Position numbers and translations under genes: made by a program. A stretch of 64,000 nucleotides of DNA from Bog-257 sp963846715. Lineage in GTDB: Bacteria; Acidobacteriota; Terriglobia; Terriglobales; Acidobacteriaceae. Shown in pieces: positions 52,702 through 61,900 of the stretch. The notes beneath the pieces were generated by a model. The model did not search any database and was not told the origin of the DNA. It worked only from the letters and a program-made list of their open reading frames with translations. Numbering within the stretch: position 1 is the first letter of the stretch; each line of letters starts with the position of its first letter. Where the stretch lies: the NCBI GenBank assembly GCA_963846715.1, contig CAWJXA010000005.1:124001-188000 (forward strand). The letters are read 5' to 3'.

Positions 52702-55218
52702 TTACCGCCGGAAGCCGCCTCCCCGCATGCCTCCCCCTCCGAATCCGCGTCCGCCGCCAAAGCCGCCGCCGCTGCGGTCGGCCCAGCCACCTCCTCCAGC
52801 CCCACCGCCCCAGCCTCCGGAGCGGAAGTTGTCCCAACGCGAACCTCCCGCGCTGCGTGACGAAGCCCAGTTATCGGCCGACGAGCGATCGAAGCTCGAC
52901 GACGGCGCTCCCCACCCACCACTGCCGTGCTGCTGCCATCCCGATGACGGGTTGTACTTGTACACATTGCCGTCGTGGTCAGCGTAAGTATTGTTCGCAG
53001 TGTGGGCGACCCCGTTACCGGTGTTGGTGTTATAAGCGAAGCCTCGCGCTCCACTAGTGGATTGCCCGGTGTAGGCGTTGCCGTAGGTCCCAGCGGCTCC
53101 GCCCTTTACCACGCCGGTGCTCTGGTTGTAGTCCATCCCGTGAGCCCCCGAGGCATAGTTTCCTGTATACGCATTACCCACCGTGCCCCGGCTGCCGGCA
53201 TAGCGATTTCCGGTCGAAGGATTGTAGCCACTGACGTGCGATCCAGCCTCGTAATCACCGGTGTACTCGTTGTAGTTCGCGCCGCGCGCCGCGACCCCGC
53301 TATTGCCAGTCACCGAGTTGTAGTAACTACCGCGGCTGCCTGCGCCGACATTGCCGGTCCAGGGGTTGGCCCATGCTGCGCGCGTTCCCGCGTACGCGGT
53401 ATTACCCCAGTGTCCATAGACGTTGGCTGCGGCTGCGCCTCCCCATCCGCCCCATCCCCAAGCCGGCGCTCCGTAGTAGCCCCAGCCCCAATATCCCACC
53501 GGTCCCCACCACGGACTGCACCAAGAGCCAATCGCCATGCCCATGCCAAAACCAAGCGCCCATCCTGCCGCCGGACTCCAAGCGAAGGTAGCTCCAACTC
53601 CGTAGGTGTAAGGCGCCGGCACCCACAATGTGGGACCAATATACGGTGTGTAGTAATAGCCCGTCCCGTAAACTACCACCCCGTCGGACGACACCACGGT
53701 TCCGTAGTAGCCGGGAGTGTAGCCGACGTAAACCACGCTCGGCGTGTACCCGTATACCTGCACGTAGGTCACGTAATGAAGCGGTGAGCTGGGTGGAATA
53801 GTGTAGATGACCGCTGGAACTGTAGTCGCGACAACCCATGGACCCGTGGCCACAGCCGACGTGAACCACACGCCGTTTTCCACCGCAAAGTAGGTATTTC
53901 CCGGAACGTTGATGACTGGAGTGGTGGTGTTGACCGCATAGGTCAACGTCGTATCCTCAATCGGCTGGAACTGAGGCGCACCAGAGTAGTTCACCGTCAG
54001 CTTGGCGGCACTTCGCGTAATGGTTGCCGTCTGTGGAATCGAGTTGGCGATCACCGCCTCTTTCGCTTGTGGGGTGCCGCTCACCGAGACCAGGACGCTG
54101 GCTTTCGGACTATAGGGCGGAATCTTGGCAAAGTCCGGCGGCAGGCTGGCGCTGGAAACGTAGGTCCACGGGCCCTTCTGCAAGGACGAAGTCTGGAACC
54201 ACCGCCCCGCAATCAACACATAGTAGGTCTGGTTGGCAGTGTCCTGAAAGATATCTGCGCCGGTATTCGATAGGTATTGCAGGCTAGTGCCGGGAATCGC
54301 CGCCAGCTGAGGCTCGCCCGTAGTCACCAGCAACTCGGCCGGCACGGTGCTCACATAGACTGTCGGTAAAATCCCGTCCTCTTCCGCGTCTTTCAACGAC
54401 TGCTGCGGATTGCCGAGAGGCTGGTTCGAATTGGTGGATTCGGCCCCTTGACGAATCTTGTCCAGGTTCTTCGTTGGCTCATGCTTGGCCGGGGACCATG
54501 GCCCTTCGACTGTGGGGGCTTCCATCCATCCATCCATCAACGCGAGGTAATACGTGCTCTTCCCAGGATCGAACAGGATGAGCGCACGCGTGTTGATGAC
54601 CTTCTGCATCTTGTCAGCTGAGGGCCGCAGCACAGGATAGCCATCGATCAGCGCCAACACCGCCGGAGTGATGCTGAAGAAAATAACTGGCGGAGTGTTC
54701 TGTAGTGGATAGGACTTCTGCTGAGCCACAGTGCTGGTCACCGCCACGTCCGCCTCCAGCATGTCGAGGGGCACGGTCCTGTTCCATGACGCGTCCTTGC
54801 TGAAGGCACCGGCGTAGGCGGAGCCATTGTTCGCAATGGTGGGGAAGCTCTGCTTGGTCAAAGCCAGATCGGTCAGCGTCACCATGCGGTTTACCTTGTC
54901 GACTTCGGTGCGGGTAGTGAACCAGATGACGCCGTAGTCGGTGGTTTGCTTTCCTGGAGTCTTCACTCGAACCGCAGCGCGCGCACTGAGCTGGTTGCCC
55001 TGCCAGCTCTCAACTTGCGGCTGGAAAATCGAAATCGTCGCTCCCTGGAAGGTGAGGGCGCGCGGCCAGGGGTCGTTCGCGGGCGGCGGGGCCGGATTGC
55101 CCGCGCTGGGTGCGGCAGTGGTTTTCGGCGATGTCTGCGCAATTGCCAAACTCGGAGAGCCGAATGCGATCGCGAGGACAAGTAGAACTGCGATAATGCG
55201 CTCAAATATGGCCTTCAT
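52702..55218 (-). CDS. large exported protein with 16-residue repeats and Gly-rich tail
   Basis: An 838-aa protein of unknown function. From ATG 55218 (GGAGCATC upstream) it has a signal peptide (IIAVLLVLAIAFGSPSLAIAQ). The N-terminal half (about residues 30-500) is a Pro/Thr/Tyr-rich beta-type region with repeated GPW-V motifs (EGPWSPAKHE, KGPWTYVSSA, TGPWVVATTV). Next comes a Tyr/Gly-rich YGTGYYYTPY-type segment, then eight tandem 16-residue units each starting NxxTG (DNA 52984-53367), and a Gly/Trp/Arg tail ending GGFRR. The layout suggests a cell-surface or matrix protein. The longer reading from 55326 adds non-coding-looking residues. Confidence 0.72.
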   Translation of the reverse strand: MKAIFERIIAVLLVLAIAFGSPSLAIAQTSPKTTAAPSAGNPAPPPANDPWPRALTFQGATISIFQPQVESWQGNQLSARAAVRVKTPGKQTTDYGVIWFTTRTEVDKVNRMVTLTDLALTKQSFPTIANNGSAYAGAFSKDASWNRTVPLDMLEADVAVTSTVAQQKSYPLQNTPPVIFFSITPAVLALIDGYPVLRPSADKMQKVINTRALILFDPGKSTYYLALMDGWMEAPTVEGPWSPAKHEPTKNLDKIRQGAESTNSNQPLGNPQQSLKDAEEDGILPTVYVSTVPAELLVTTGEPQLAAIPGTSLQYLSNTGADIFQDTANQTYYVLIAGRWFQTSSLQKGPWTYVSSASLPPDFAKIPPYSPKASVLVSVSGTPQAKEAVIANSIPQTATITRSAAKLTVNYSGAPQFQPIEDTTLTYAVNTTTPVINVPGNTYFAVENGVWFTSAVATGPWVVATTVPAVIYTIPPSSPLHYVTYVQVYGYTPSVVYVGYTPGYYGTVVSSDGVVVYGTGYYYTPYIGPTLWVPAPYTYGVGATFAWSPAAGWALGFGMGMAIGSWCSPWWGPVGYWGWGYYGAPAWGWGGWGGAAAANVYGHWGNTAYAGTRAAWANPWTGNVGAGSRGSYYNSVTGNSGVAARGANYNEYTGDYEAGSHVSGYNPSTGNRYAGSRGTVGNAYTGNYASGAHGMDYNQSTGVVKGGAAGTYGNAYTGQSTSGARGFAYNTNTGNGVAHTANNTYADHDGNVYKYNPSSGWQQHGSGGWGAPSSSFDRSSADNWASSRSAGGSRWDNFRSGGWGGGAGGGGWADRSGGGFGGGRGFGGGGMRGGGFRR
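52984..53367 (-). repeat. eight tandem 48-bp coding repeats
   Basis: In the exported protein, eight consecutive units of exactly 16 codons each begin N-x-x-T-G (NPWTG, NSVTG, NEYTG, NPSTG, NAYTG, NQSTG, NAYTG, NTNTG), most followed near position 10 by a small-residue G/A-S/A-R/H pattern. Period is constant while sequence is diverged, which implies structural constraint. Confidence 0.8.
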
Positions 55219-55429
55219 GATGCTCCATGAACCTCTCTGGTCCTGATCTTTTAGTGTGTAAACCGGGGCCGGCAGGGGAGCCTCTAGAGATGGATCACAG
55301 CCCCGCCCGCCGAAGCGCTGCCACACAGATTAAACCAGGGAACATAATCTTAGCGCGCCTGTCTACGATGGGGGGTTCTTCCAGAACCAGAACTGGCTGG
55401 TTAGAACTACAAGCCGCTGATTGTGCCGC

Positions 55430-56674
55430 TCAACTATTGAGTTCCGCTATACGGCGGCGCAAGTATCTTCGCTCGACCGCGTTACTGGTCAGGGCTAACG
55501 CCCGTTGATATGCGTTGAGCGCGGCATCCCAGTTCCCCGACCGGCGCAGCAGGTCAGCGCGGGCCGCGTGATACAAGTGATAGGAGTCAAGGTCGCCGGA
55601 CGCTCCCAGCTTTTCGACCAGAGCCAGCCCCTGGTGAACTCCATCGCTCATTGCGACGGCGACCGCATGATTTAGCAAAACAACTGGCGTGCCGTCCGCT
55701 CTTGCCAATTCACGGTAAAGCGCCGCTATCTGCTTCCAGTCGGTCTCATCCGAGGCCTTGGCTTCTGCGTGCACGGCAGCAATGGCGGCCTGGAGCTGGT
55801 AAGGGCCAGCTCTGCCCAGGCGCAATGCGCGTTCCACCAGTCGCAGGCCTTCCTCGATTTGTGCGCGATGCCACAGCGAGCGGTCCTGTTCTTCCAACAA
55901 AACCAACTCACCTGCCGTATTCACCCGCGCATCGCAGCGTGAGTCGTGTAACAGCATGAGTGCCAGCAGGCCGAGGGTTTCAGGTTCGTTGGGCATCAAT
56001 GCGCAAAGTGTGCGCGCGAGCCGGATGGCCTCGGCGCAAAGTTCGCGCCGGATAAGAGCGTCGCCCGCGGTGGCAGTGTAGCCCTCATTAAAAACCAGGT
56101 AGATGACTCTCTGCACCGAGGCTAGCCGCTCGGGTAATTCCTGTGGTGGCGGAATTTCATAAGGGATTCGCGCGTCCTGGATTTTGCGCTTGGCCCTCAC
56201 CAATCGCTGGGCCAGGGTAGGCTCCGGAACCAGGAAGGCCCGCGCAATTTCGGTCGTAGTCAAACCGCCCAGCGTCCGCAGTGTGAGGGCTACTTGCGCC
56301 TCCAGGTTTAACGCTGGGTGACAACAGGTGAAGATCAGCCGTAGTCGATCGTCGGGGTAGCCCATGTCGGCCTCTCCGGTCGGGTCCGCTGCATTGGTAG
56401 ACGTCTCCGTCTCATACAGAAGCTGGTCCTGTTTGTCGCGCCGGGTACGCTCGCGACGGGCGTAGTCGATGAGTTTGCGCCGGGCGGCCGCCATGATCCA
56501 GGCTCCCGGATTATCGGGAATGCTGCCGCTCCAGTGAGTCAGAGCGGCAGCGAAGGCGTCCTGCATTGCCTCTTCAGCGAGATCAAAGGACTGCGAAATC
56601 CTGATCAAGCCGGCAATAATTTGCCCTGACTCGCATCGAAAAATCCCCTCGACCGTGGAGCGGAGCTCGTCCAT
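55430..56674 (-). CDS. ECF sigma factor with C-terminal TPR-like extension (ECF42-type)
   Basis: A 414-aa sigma70-family factor. Region 2 (about residues 8-80) includes FDLAEEAMQDAFAAALTHW and PGAWIMAAARRKLIDYARRE. Region 4 (about residues 115-170) has LTLRTLGGLTTTEIARAFLVPEPTLAQRLVRAKRKI. The long C-terminal part (about residues 180-414) begins RLASVQRVIYLVFNEGYTAT and contains TPR-like helices (LDSYHLYHAARADLLRRSGNWDAALNAYQRAL), the layout of ECF42 factors. It starts directly after the stop of the YCII gene, and ECF42 genes are known to pair with DGPF/YCII proteins. No anti-sigma factor is seen. Confidence 0.9.
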   Translation of the reverse strand: MDELRSTVEGIFRCESGQIIAGLIRISQSFDLAEEAMQDAFAAALTHWSGSIPDNPGAWIMAAARRKLIDYARRERTRRDKQDQLLYETETSTNAADPTGEADMGYPDDRLRLIFTCCHPALNLEAQVALTLRTLGGLTTTEIARAFLVPEPTLAQRLVRAKRKIQDARIPYEIPPPQELPERLASVQRVIYLVFNEGYTATAGDALIRRELCAEAIRLARTLCALMPNEPETLGLLALMLLHDSRCDARVNTAGELVLLEEQDRSLWHRAQIEEGLRLVERALRLGRAGPYQLQAAIAAVHAEAKASDETDWKQIAALYRELARADGTPVVLLNHAVAVAMSDGVHQGLALVEKLGASGDLDSYHLYHAARADLLRRSGNWDAALNAYQRALALTSNAVERRYLRRRIAELNS

Positions 56675-57070
56675 CTATGCCTTGGCGTACTCAGCAGCAC
56701 TCGACCCTGGCGCCGGCTTGCGAATCTCGTGGATGGGACGTACCTCGACGCATCCACTGGCGCCCCCACACGAACTGGGGATTCTCGCTGCCCACTCCAG
56801 CGCCTCATCCAGGTCCTGGCAGTCGAGGATGTAGTATCCCGCGAGCTGTTCCTTAGTTTCGGCGAAAGGCCCGTCCGTCACCAGCACCTTGCCGTTCTTT
56901 ACCCGGACGGTGGTGGCGGTGTGGGTCGGCTCCAGCGGGTCCGCACCTCCAAGAATTCCCAGCCGCGCGGTTTCATCCATGACCGCACGATGAGCTTCAG
57001 AGACGTCCTTCATCTCCTCCATTGACTTGGCATCGGTTTCATTGGTGTAGATCAACATCATGTAACGCAT
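56675..57070 (-). CDS. YCII/DGPF-domain protein 1
   Basis: A 131-aa single-domain protein: MRYMMLIYTNETDAKSMEEM at the start, the defining VTDGPFAETKEQLAGYYILDCQDLDEALEWAARIP (about residues 63-97), and a C-terminal VEVRPI strand. YCII proteins form ferredoxin-like dimers; the DGPF subgroup is linked to ECF42 sigma factors but its activity is unknown. It abuts the sigma gene (0-nt gap) and follows a paralogue, forming a three-gene unit. Confidence 0.87.
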   Translation of the reverse strand: MRYMMLIYTNETDAKSMEEMKDVSEAHRAVMDETARLGILGGADPLEPTHTATTVRVKNGKVLVTDGPFAETKEQLAGYYILDCQDLDEALEWAARIPSSCGGASGCVEVRPIHEIRKPAPGSSAAEYAKA

Positions 57071-57176
57071 GGCATCCCTCTATGTCTTTGGCTCGCTTCC
57101 CGCCGGAGCAAAAGCTCGCTTCTCCGGCGGTCGAACCGGTTTGTCTGGGTAATCTACGCAATCAAGCGTTAACCGC

Positions 57177-57521
57177 CTAGGAGAACGTCATGATGGGTCG
57201 CACCTCGATTGAACCGTAACGCGCGCCCGGGATTTTTTCCGCTGCCGCGATCGCTTCATCGAGATTGCCCGCTTCCAGCAGGTAATAGCCACCCAGTTGC
57301 TCCTTGGTTTCGGCAAATGGTCCATCGCTGGTGAGTCGCTTGCCGTTACGTACCCGTACCGTGGTAGCGGTGGCCGTCGGTTGGAGCGCGTTACCGCCTT
57401 TGATCCGGTCGCCAAACTCCTGCCCGAATGCTCGGTATTCGCCTACTTCGTTGCCTACGGCAGCTTCGCTCATGGTCGTCCAGCGCTTCTCGTCTTCGTA
57501 AATCATTAGCAGATACTGCAT
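57177..57521 (-). CDS. YCII/DGPF-domain protein 2
   Basis: A 114-aa paralogue of the preceding gene: MQYLLMIYEDEKRWTTM, then TSDGPFAETKEQLGGYYLLEAGNLDEAIAAAEKIP and IEVRPIMTF. The ATG at 57521 has TAGGAGG about 10 nt upstream; a much longer frame extends to 58049 but that part is antisense to the kinase gene and has no family match. It is the first gene of the DGPF-DGPF-sigma unit. The gap 57522-57714 shows no other feature. Confidence 0.85.
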   Translation of the reverse strand: MQYLLMIYEDEKRWTTMSEAAVGNEVGEYRAFGQEFGDRIKGGNALQPTATATTVRVRNGKRLTSDGPFAETKEQLGGYYLLEAGNLDEAIAAAEKIPGARYGSIEVRPIMTFS

Positions 57522-57714
57522 CGGTTTCGTCCTCCTATGCGTACGACGTGCGACCAGTAGGAAATCGACACTGCAATCCAAATATTTTTCATCGACCGCT
57601 GCTATCTGGCAAGCTTGCGGTAAAGGTTTCACACTCATCGCTAAAGACACTGTTGCGGGGGGCCATCGCACCCACATGGTGGTTGCATTCCTCACCCAGC
57701 TTAGACGGCCCCGC

Positions 57715-59160
57715 TTAAAGGGTGAAATAAAAGGTTGCGCCCTTCTCGATTCCGCCTTCCGCCCAAACTTCACCGCCGTGGCGGGAGATGATGCGTTGGA
57801 CCGTAGCCAGTCCAATACCGGTCCCGGGGAATTCGCTGGTGGCGTGCAGTCGCTGGAAAGGCTTGAAGAGTCTGTCCGCCAGGCTAGGATCGAATCCGGC
57901 GCCATCGTCGCGGATGAAGAACACGGTCCTGCCGAGACGGTCCTGGCACCCAAACTCGATGCGTGCGTACTCGTGATTCGACGTGTACTTCCAGGCGTTG
58001 CGCAAGAGGTTGTCAAGCACGATGCGCACCAGGCGGGAATCGGCCTCAACGGTCATGCATTCATGGATTACAAACTCTACGTTCCGGCTGGGTTCTCGTC
58101 GGCAGAGTTGATCGGCGATCGACTTGGCGATATCAGTCAGGTCAACCTTCTCGCGGTGCATGACGGCCGTACTCACGCGCGAAAGGTTCAGGAGATCGTC
58201 AATCAGTTCAGCCATTCTGTGAGTGGCCGCGTTGATCTGTTGCACGCACTCCCGGCCTGAGGAATCGAGAAGGCCGCCCTGCTCAGACAGCAGGACATGG
58301 CTGAAGCCATTGATGATTTCCAGCGGTCCGCGCAAGTCGTGCGATACCGAATAGGAGAACGCTTCCAGTTCGCGGTTGGCCATCACCAGTTGGCGAGTGC
58401 GTTCGTCAACCCGCTGTTCCAATTCATCGTGGGCCTTTTTCAACTCACGGTCACGTCGTTGAATCTGCGCCAACATGGCGTTAAAAGCGTCGATCAGCAC
58501 AGCCACTTCATCACGCTTGCCCGTTGGGGCCACGCGAATCGAGTAGTTTTGCTCTTGTGAAACAATGCGGGCTGCCTCCGCCAGTTCAACGATCGGCGCC
58601 GCCACCGACCTGCGGAAGATCGACGACACCAGCAGTGCAGCCAGCAACGACAACAGCAGTACGATCCCGGCAATCGTCAAGTAGCGCTCGAGACGTTGCG
58701 TTCTTTCCGCCAGATCGGAACGTATGTAGACGGTCCCTATCTGGTTCCCCTGGAAGACAATGGGTTGCCTAAGAAAAACCTCGTCGCTACGAAAGACGTA
58801 GGATTCCACTTGGCCGCGGACGTTCGGGGTCTGCACGATCCGCTCTCCGGAATTTCTGGAGTACTGCGCGAATAGCCGCCCGTCTGAGGTGGTGATGCCG
58901 GCCGCGATGATGTCAGGAACATTCCGTAGGGCCGACAAAGTGTTCTCCGCGGCCTGCGGATCGTTGAAGGTTATAGCGGAAACGCTATTCGAGCCGATGA
59001 TTTGCGCTTGCGCCGAAAGATTGCGGATGAGTCCTTCGCGGAACGTATATTGATCGTAAGCAAAGAATGCGACACAAGCCGACAGCAGTGCTGCGCCGCT
59101 TACCAGGACGTTCATCCAGGTGAGCTTCTTGGAAATCGGAGAGTGTCGCAGGCTCAACAT
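57715..59160 (-). CDS. membrane sensor histidine kinase (CHASE8-HAMP-HisKA-HATPase)
   Basis: A 481-aa kinase. TM1 (WMNVLVSGAALLSACVAFFAYDQ) and TM2 (LTIAGIVLLLSLLAALLVSS, about residues 163-182) enclose a CHASE8-like periplasmic sensor (SAQAQIIGSNSVSAITFNDPQAAENTLSAL). A HAMP domain (PIVELAEAARIVSQEQNYSI) and coiled coil follow. The HisKA box is EAFSYSVSHDLRGPLEIINGF, and the ATPase has LDNLLRNAWKYT, DDGAGFD and GTGIGLATVQRII. CHASE8 is the sensor type found in YfiN. It lies directly after the yfiR-like gene, which suggests that YfiR controls this kinase. Confidence 0.9.
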   Translation of the reverse strand: MLSLRHSPISKKLTWMNVLVSGAALLSACVAFFAYDQYTFREGLIRNLSAQAQIIGSNSVSAITFNDPQAAENTLSALRNVPDIIAAGITTSDGRLFAQYSRNSGERIVQTPNVRGQVESYVFRSDEVFLRQPIVFQGNQIGTVYIRSDLAERTQRLERYLTIAGIVLLLSLLAALLVSSIFRRSVAAPIVELAEAARIVSQEQNYSIRVAPTGKRDEVAVLIDAFNAMLAQIQRRDRELKKAHDELEQRVDERTRQLVMANRELEAFSYSVSHDLRGPLEIINGFSHVLLSEQGGLLDSSGRECVQQINAATHRMAELIDDLLNLSRVSTAVMHREKVDLTDIAKSIADQLCRREPSRNVEFVIHECMTVEADSRLVRIVLDNLLRNAWKYTSNHEYARIEFGCQDRLGRTVFFIRDDGAGFDPSLADRLFKPFQRLHATSEFPGTGIGLATVQRIISRHGGEVWAEGGIEKGATFYFTL

Positions 59161-59787
59161 TTACGGTTGACTCTCCTCTCCGCCGGTGTTTTTTACGCGT
59201 ACGGCCACCTTCAGCAATTCCGAGCTGAGGGCCAATCCGTCCTGTTCCGTAGCTTTAAGGTTGACCTGAAAGCGCACTCGGCCATCACGCATCACGAACT
59301 GGATCATGCCGCCTCGGTTCACGAAGTCAGGGATATCGCTGACCGTGAGCGCGGGCAATTCCTTAATGGCGGGCAATATCCGGTTGAGGGCCTTTGCCTC
59401 CGAGGTGCTGATGTACAGGATCGAACAGCCTGCCGCATCCATCGGAGTCGAGATGCGTTTATCGACGACGGCCTTTCCGCCGATGGTCTCGCCGGAGATG
59501 GTTTTGTCCAGGATAGGTCCGAAGGGATCTTGACCGAGCACGCAGATGACAAACGTATCGTTGAATGCGGTCTTCTGCGGCCAGCGGACAAATTTTCCAA
59601 AGTTGAAGAGGTAGGCCGCCTCTACATCATAAGCAGACGGCTTCGCGACCTGGGAGACCATCTCTTCGGCGACTAGCAGGAGAGAACTGAACGCCATTCC
59701 CATGGCTGCTCTTCGCCACCACCGGCGCAGAGATTTCCTCCGGCCCCGGCCATGATCGAGCGTCTTGCCATGATCTGGGATAAGCAT
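59161..59787 (-). CDS. YfiR-family (DUF4154) periplasmic protein
   Basis: A 208-aa protein with an Arg-rich N-terminus and a hydrophobic export segment (MGMAFSSLLLVAEEM). The YfiR domain follows: YDVEAAYLFNFGKFVRWP at its start, FVICVLGQDPFGPILDKTI, CSILYISTSEAKALNRILPAI, LTVSDIPDFVNRGGMIQFVMRDGRVRFQVNL. YfiR is a periplasmic repressor of membrane signalling proteins such as YfiN. It sits between the TonB receptor and the CHASE8 kinase. The start is uncertain (59787, or ATG 59703); the frame beyond 59787 only overlaps the receptor gene. Confidence 0.82.
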   Translation of the reverse strand: MLIPDHGKTLDHGRGRRKSLRRWWRRAAMGMAFSSLLLVAEEMVSQVAKPSAYDVEAAYLFNFGKFVRWPQKTAFNDTFVICVLGQDPFGPILDKTISGETIGGKAVVDKRISTPMDAAGCSILYISTSEAKALNRILPAIKELPALTVSDIPDFVNRGGMIQFVMRDGRVRFQVNLKATEQDGLALSSELLKVAVRVKNTGGEESQP

Positions 59788-59863
59788 CGAGGAGTTCGTC
59801 CACCTAGCTGTGCTAAATACTACCGGGGTGCGGCGGAGCGCCCTGTGTGCGCGCAGTTCGCGC

Positions 59864-61900
59864 CTACTTGGTCCAGGTAACTTTCCCGTACACGGCGCGC
59901 TCGATTCCGACCAGGCCTCGCGGGTCAGACAGGAACTCATAATGATAGGGCTGGAACAGGTTCTGTCCCACGGCCGCCAAGCGAAAGTTATCGTTGAGCT
60001 GCCATCCCAGCGACAGATCGCCGGTCCAATACGACGGAACCTTTTGCGCCGGCAGGTTGCTGACATAGCGAATCTGGAAGTCGGCGGTAACCGACTTGGG
60101 CAGGTCGAAACCAGATTGCAGCAACACTTCATGTTGCGGACTCGAACCTTGGATGCCCGCGGCTGAGCCGACATCCAATGAGCCTGGCTCTTTCTTTACG
60201 TGCATCTCCAGGAACGAGTACGAGCCCCGCAGTCGCCAGAAGTTCATGGGTCGCCATTCCGACGAAATTTCTCCCCCTTCGGTAGTCGCTTTGAGGCCAT
60301 TTCCGAATTCAGCAGGAAGCAGCAGATGTGTCGGCATAGGGTCGGTCTCGACAAAAATTGGACCCGTAATGTCCTCACTCAAGAGGTCGGTGTATTGGTT
60401 GAAGAACGTGGCGATGTCGACATAAAACTTCGACGTAATCAGCCGGCGATATCCTACTTCGTATCCGTTAAGCTTTTCCGACTGAAAATTGCGATTGGCA
60501 TTGAAGCGCGCAAAAAACGGCAATCCACCCACGTTGCCGAGGTAGCTGGAAAGGAAGAAGTCGCGCTCTACGTCGGCGGGGGTACGCACGGCATGAGTAA
60601 ATGCCGCCCAGAGAGTTTGCGTCGGGGTTGGTGTGTATAGGAGGCGGACACTCGGCTCCCACAACGCATCGGTGTAATTCGTTTTCAGCAACTTGGTTCC
60701 GGCAATGAGTGACAGGCGATTCTGTACCAGCGTTATTTCATCCTGAAGAAATGCCGAGTAGAGCTGGTCCGTTCTCGTCGGCGGGTCGAACGTAAGCCCG
60801 GAATAAACTTCAATTTCATGCCCATGACTTAGATAGAGTTCCAGCCCCCAGGAAATTTCCTGCCGGGGCAGTGGAAATCGGTCCAGGAAATCGATGTCCA
60901 CGGTGTTACGGTTATCGCCGAAGTTCAGTTCGTGACGATCGGTTTTATCGTAGTAGGCGTCCAGCTGAAAATCCTTTCCTTCCGCCAGTGTTCTTTTCCA
61001 TCGCCACAGGATGTTGCCGCCGGAAAGGTGCGCGTCGCCGTCAACAATGAATTCGGCCGGCGGATTGTAGGTCGAGGCCTGGACGCTCTCGCCGGCGGCC
61101 TGGTCGTATAGGTCACCTTGCAGGGTGAACGCGTCACGGCTCTTGTTCCAATCCATGCGGAAGCCGCCCTGGCCGCCTTGCCAGGAGTCGTAGTCGATGC
61201 CGTCGGAATGGAATTCCGGGGCGACCGAGAAACCCTTTCCATATATGCGATAGGTAAAGTCCTTGCCGCTGCTTCCGCCATAGCGCGCTTCGCCGAAGCC
61301 CTGGTCAACATTGCCTCCGCCCCCGGAAACCAGTGCGCCCTGGGTATCCTTGCTGCTCTTCGTGATGATATTGATAACGCCGTTTACCGCGTTTGGGCCC
61401 CAGATGGTCCCGCCCGGCCCGCGGATAACTTCAATGCGATCGACGTCCTCGATCAGCGTGTCCTGCACTTCCCAGTAAACGCCCGCGGTGAACGTAGAGT
61501 AAACGCTGCGCCCATCGATGAGCACCAGCACGGCGCGCGAGAGCCGGCTGCCAAAGCCGCGTATGCCGATGGCCCACTGATCGGCACTGATGCGCGCGAC
61601 CTCCACGCCAGGCGCCAGGCGTAGCGCCTCTGGAATGTTATTCGCTCCGGAACGCCGGATGTCCTCCTGCGTAATGACGAAGATGGCCGCGGGTGTTTTC
61701 CAGACCACCTCAGGCTCTTTGGTGGCCGTTGTGACTTCAATATTCCCAAGCTGTTCAAGGGTGAGCGTCTTGAGTTGCTGGTTCTCGGATGGTTCGGGCT
61801 GGTCATCGGCCACACCATAAGCCGTGACGACAGCGAGGGCCACTGCGAAGACACAGCTAACGACGCGATCAAGCAGACGCTTCTTCGACGTAGTGGCCAT
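59864..61900 (-). CDS. TonB-dependent outer-membrane receptor
   Basis: A 678-aa receptor. A signal peptide (VVSCVFAVALAVVTAYGVA) is followed by a short segment with LTLEQLGNIEVTTATKEPE, the plug domain (about residues 60-175: FVITQEDIRRSGANNIPEALRLAPGVEV, IRGFGSRLSRAVLVLIDGRSVY, RIEVIRGPGGTIWGPNAVNGVINIIT) and a beta-barrel ending QNLFQPYHYEFL...AVYGKVTWTK. Ligand is unknown. It precedes yfiR and the CHASE8 kinase on the same strand, a recurrent trio in which the receptor may feed a signal to the YfiR-kinase pair. Confidence 0.9.
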   Translation of the reverse strand: MATTSKKRLLDRVVSCVFAVALAVVTAYGVADDQPEPSENQQLKTLTLEQLGNIEVTTATKEPEVVWKTPAAIFVITQEDIRRSGANNIPEALRLAPGVEVARISADQWAIGIRGFGSRLSRAVLVLIDGRSVYSTFTAGVYWEVQDTLIEDVDRIEVIRGPGGTIWGPNAVNGVINIITKSSKDTQGALVSGGGGNVDQGFGEARYGGSSGKDFTYRIYGKGFSVAPEFHSDGIDYDSWQGGQGGFRMDWNKSRDAFTLQGDLYDQAAGESVQASTYNPPAEFIVDGDAHLSGGNILWRWKRTLAEGKDFQLDAYYDKTDRHELNFGDNRNTVDIDFLDRFPLPRQEISWGLELYLSHGHEIEVYSGLTFDPPTRTDQLYSAFLQDEITLVQNRLSLIAGTKLLKTNYTDALWEPSVRLLYTPTPTQTLWAAFTHAVRTPADVERDFFLSSYLGNVGGLPFFARFNANRNFQSEKLNGYEVGYRRLITSKFYVDIATFFNQYTDLLSEDITGPIFVETDPMPTHLLLPAEFGNGLKATTEGGEISSEWRPMNFWRLRGSYSFLEMHVKKEPGSLDVGSAAGIQGSSPQHEVLLQSGFDLPKSVTADFQIRYVSNLPAQKVPSYWTGDLSLGWQLNDNFRLAAVGQNLFQPYHYEFLSDPRGLVGIERAVYGKVTWTK

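Noticed and set aside
57522..58049. N-terminal extension of the second YCII protein
   Set aside because: The frame stays open only because it lies opposite the kinase gene; the family N-terminus and a good ribosome-binding site define the start at 57521.
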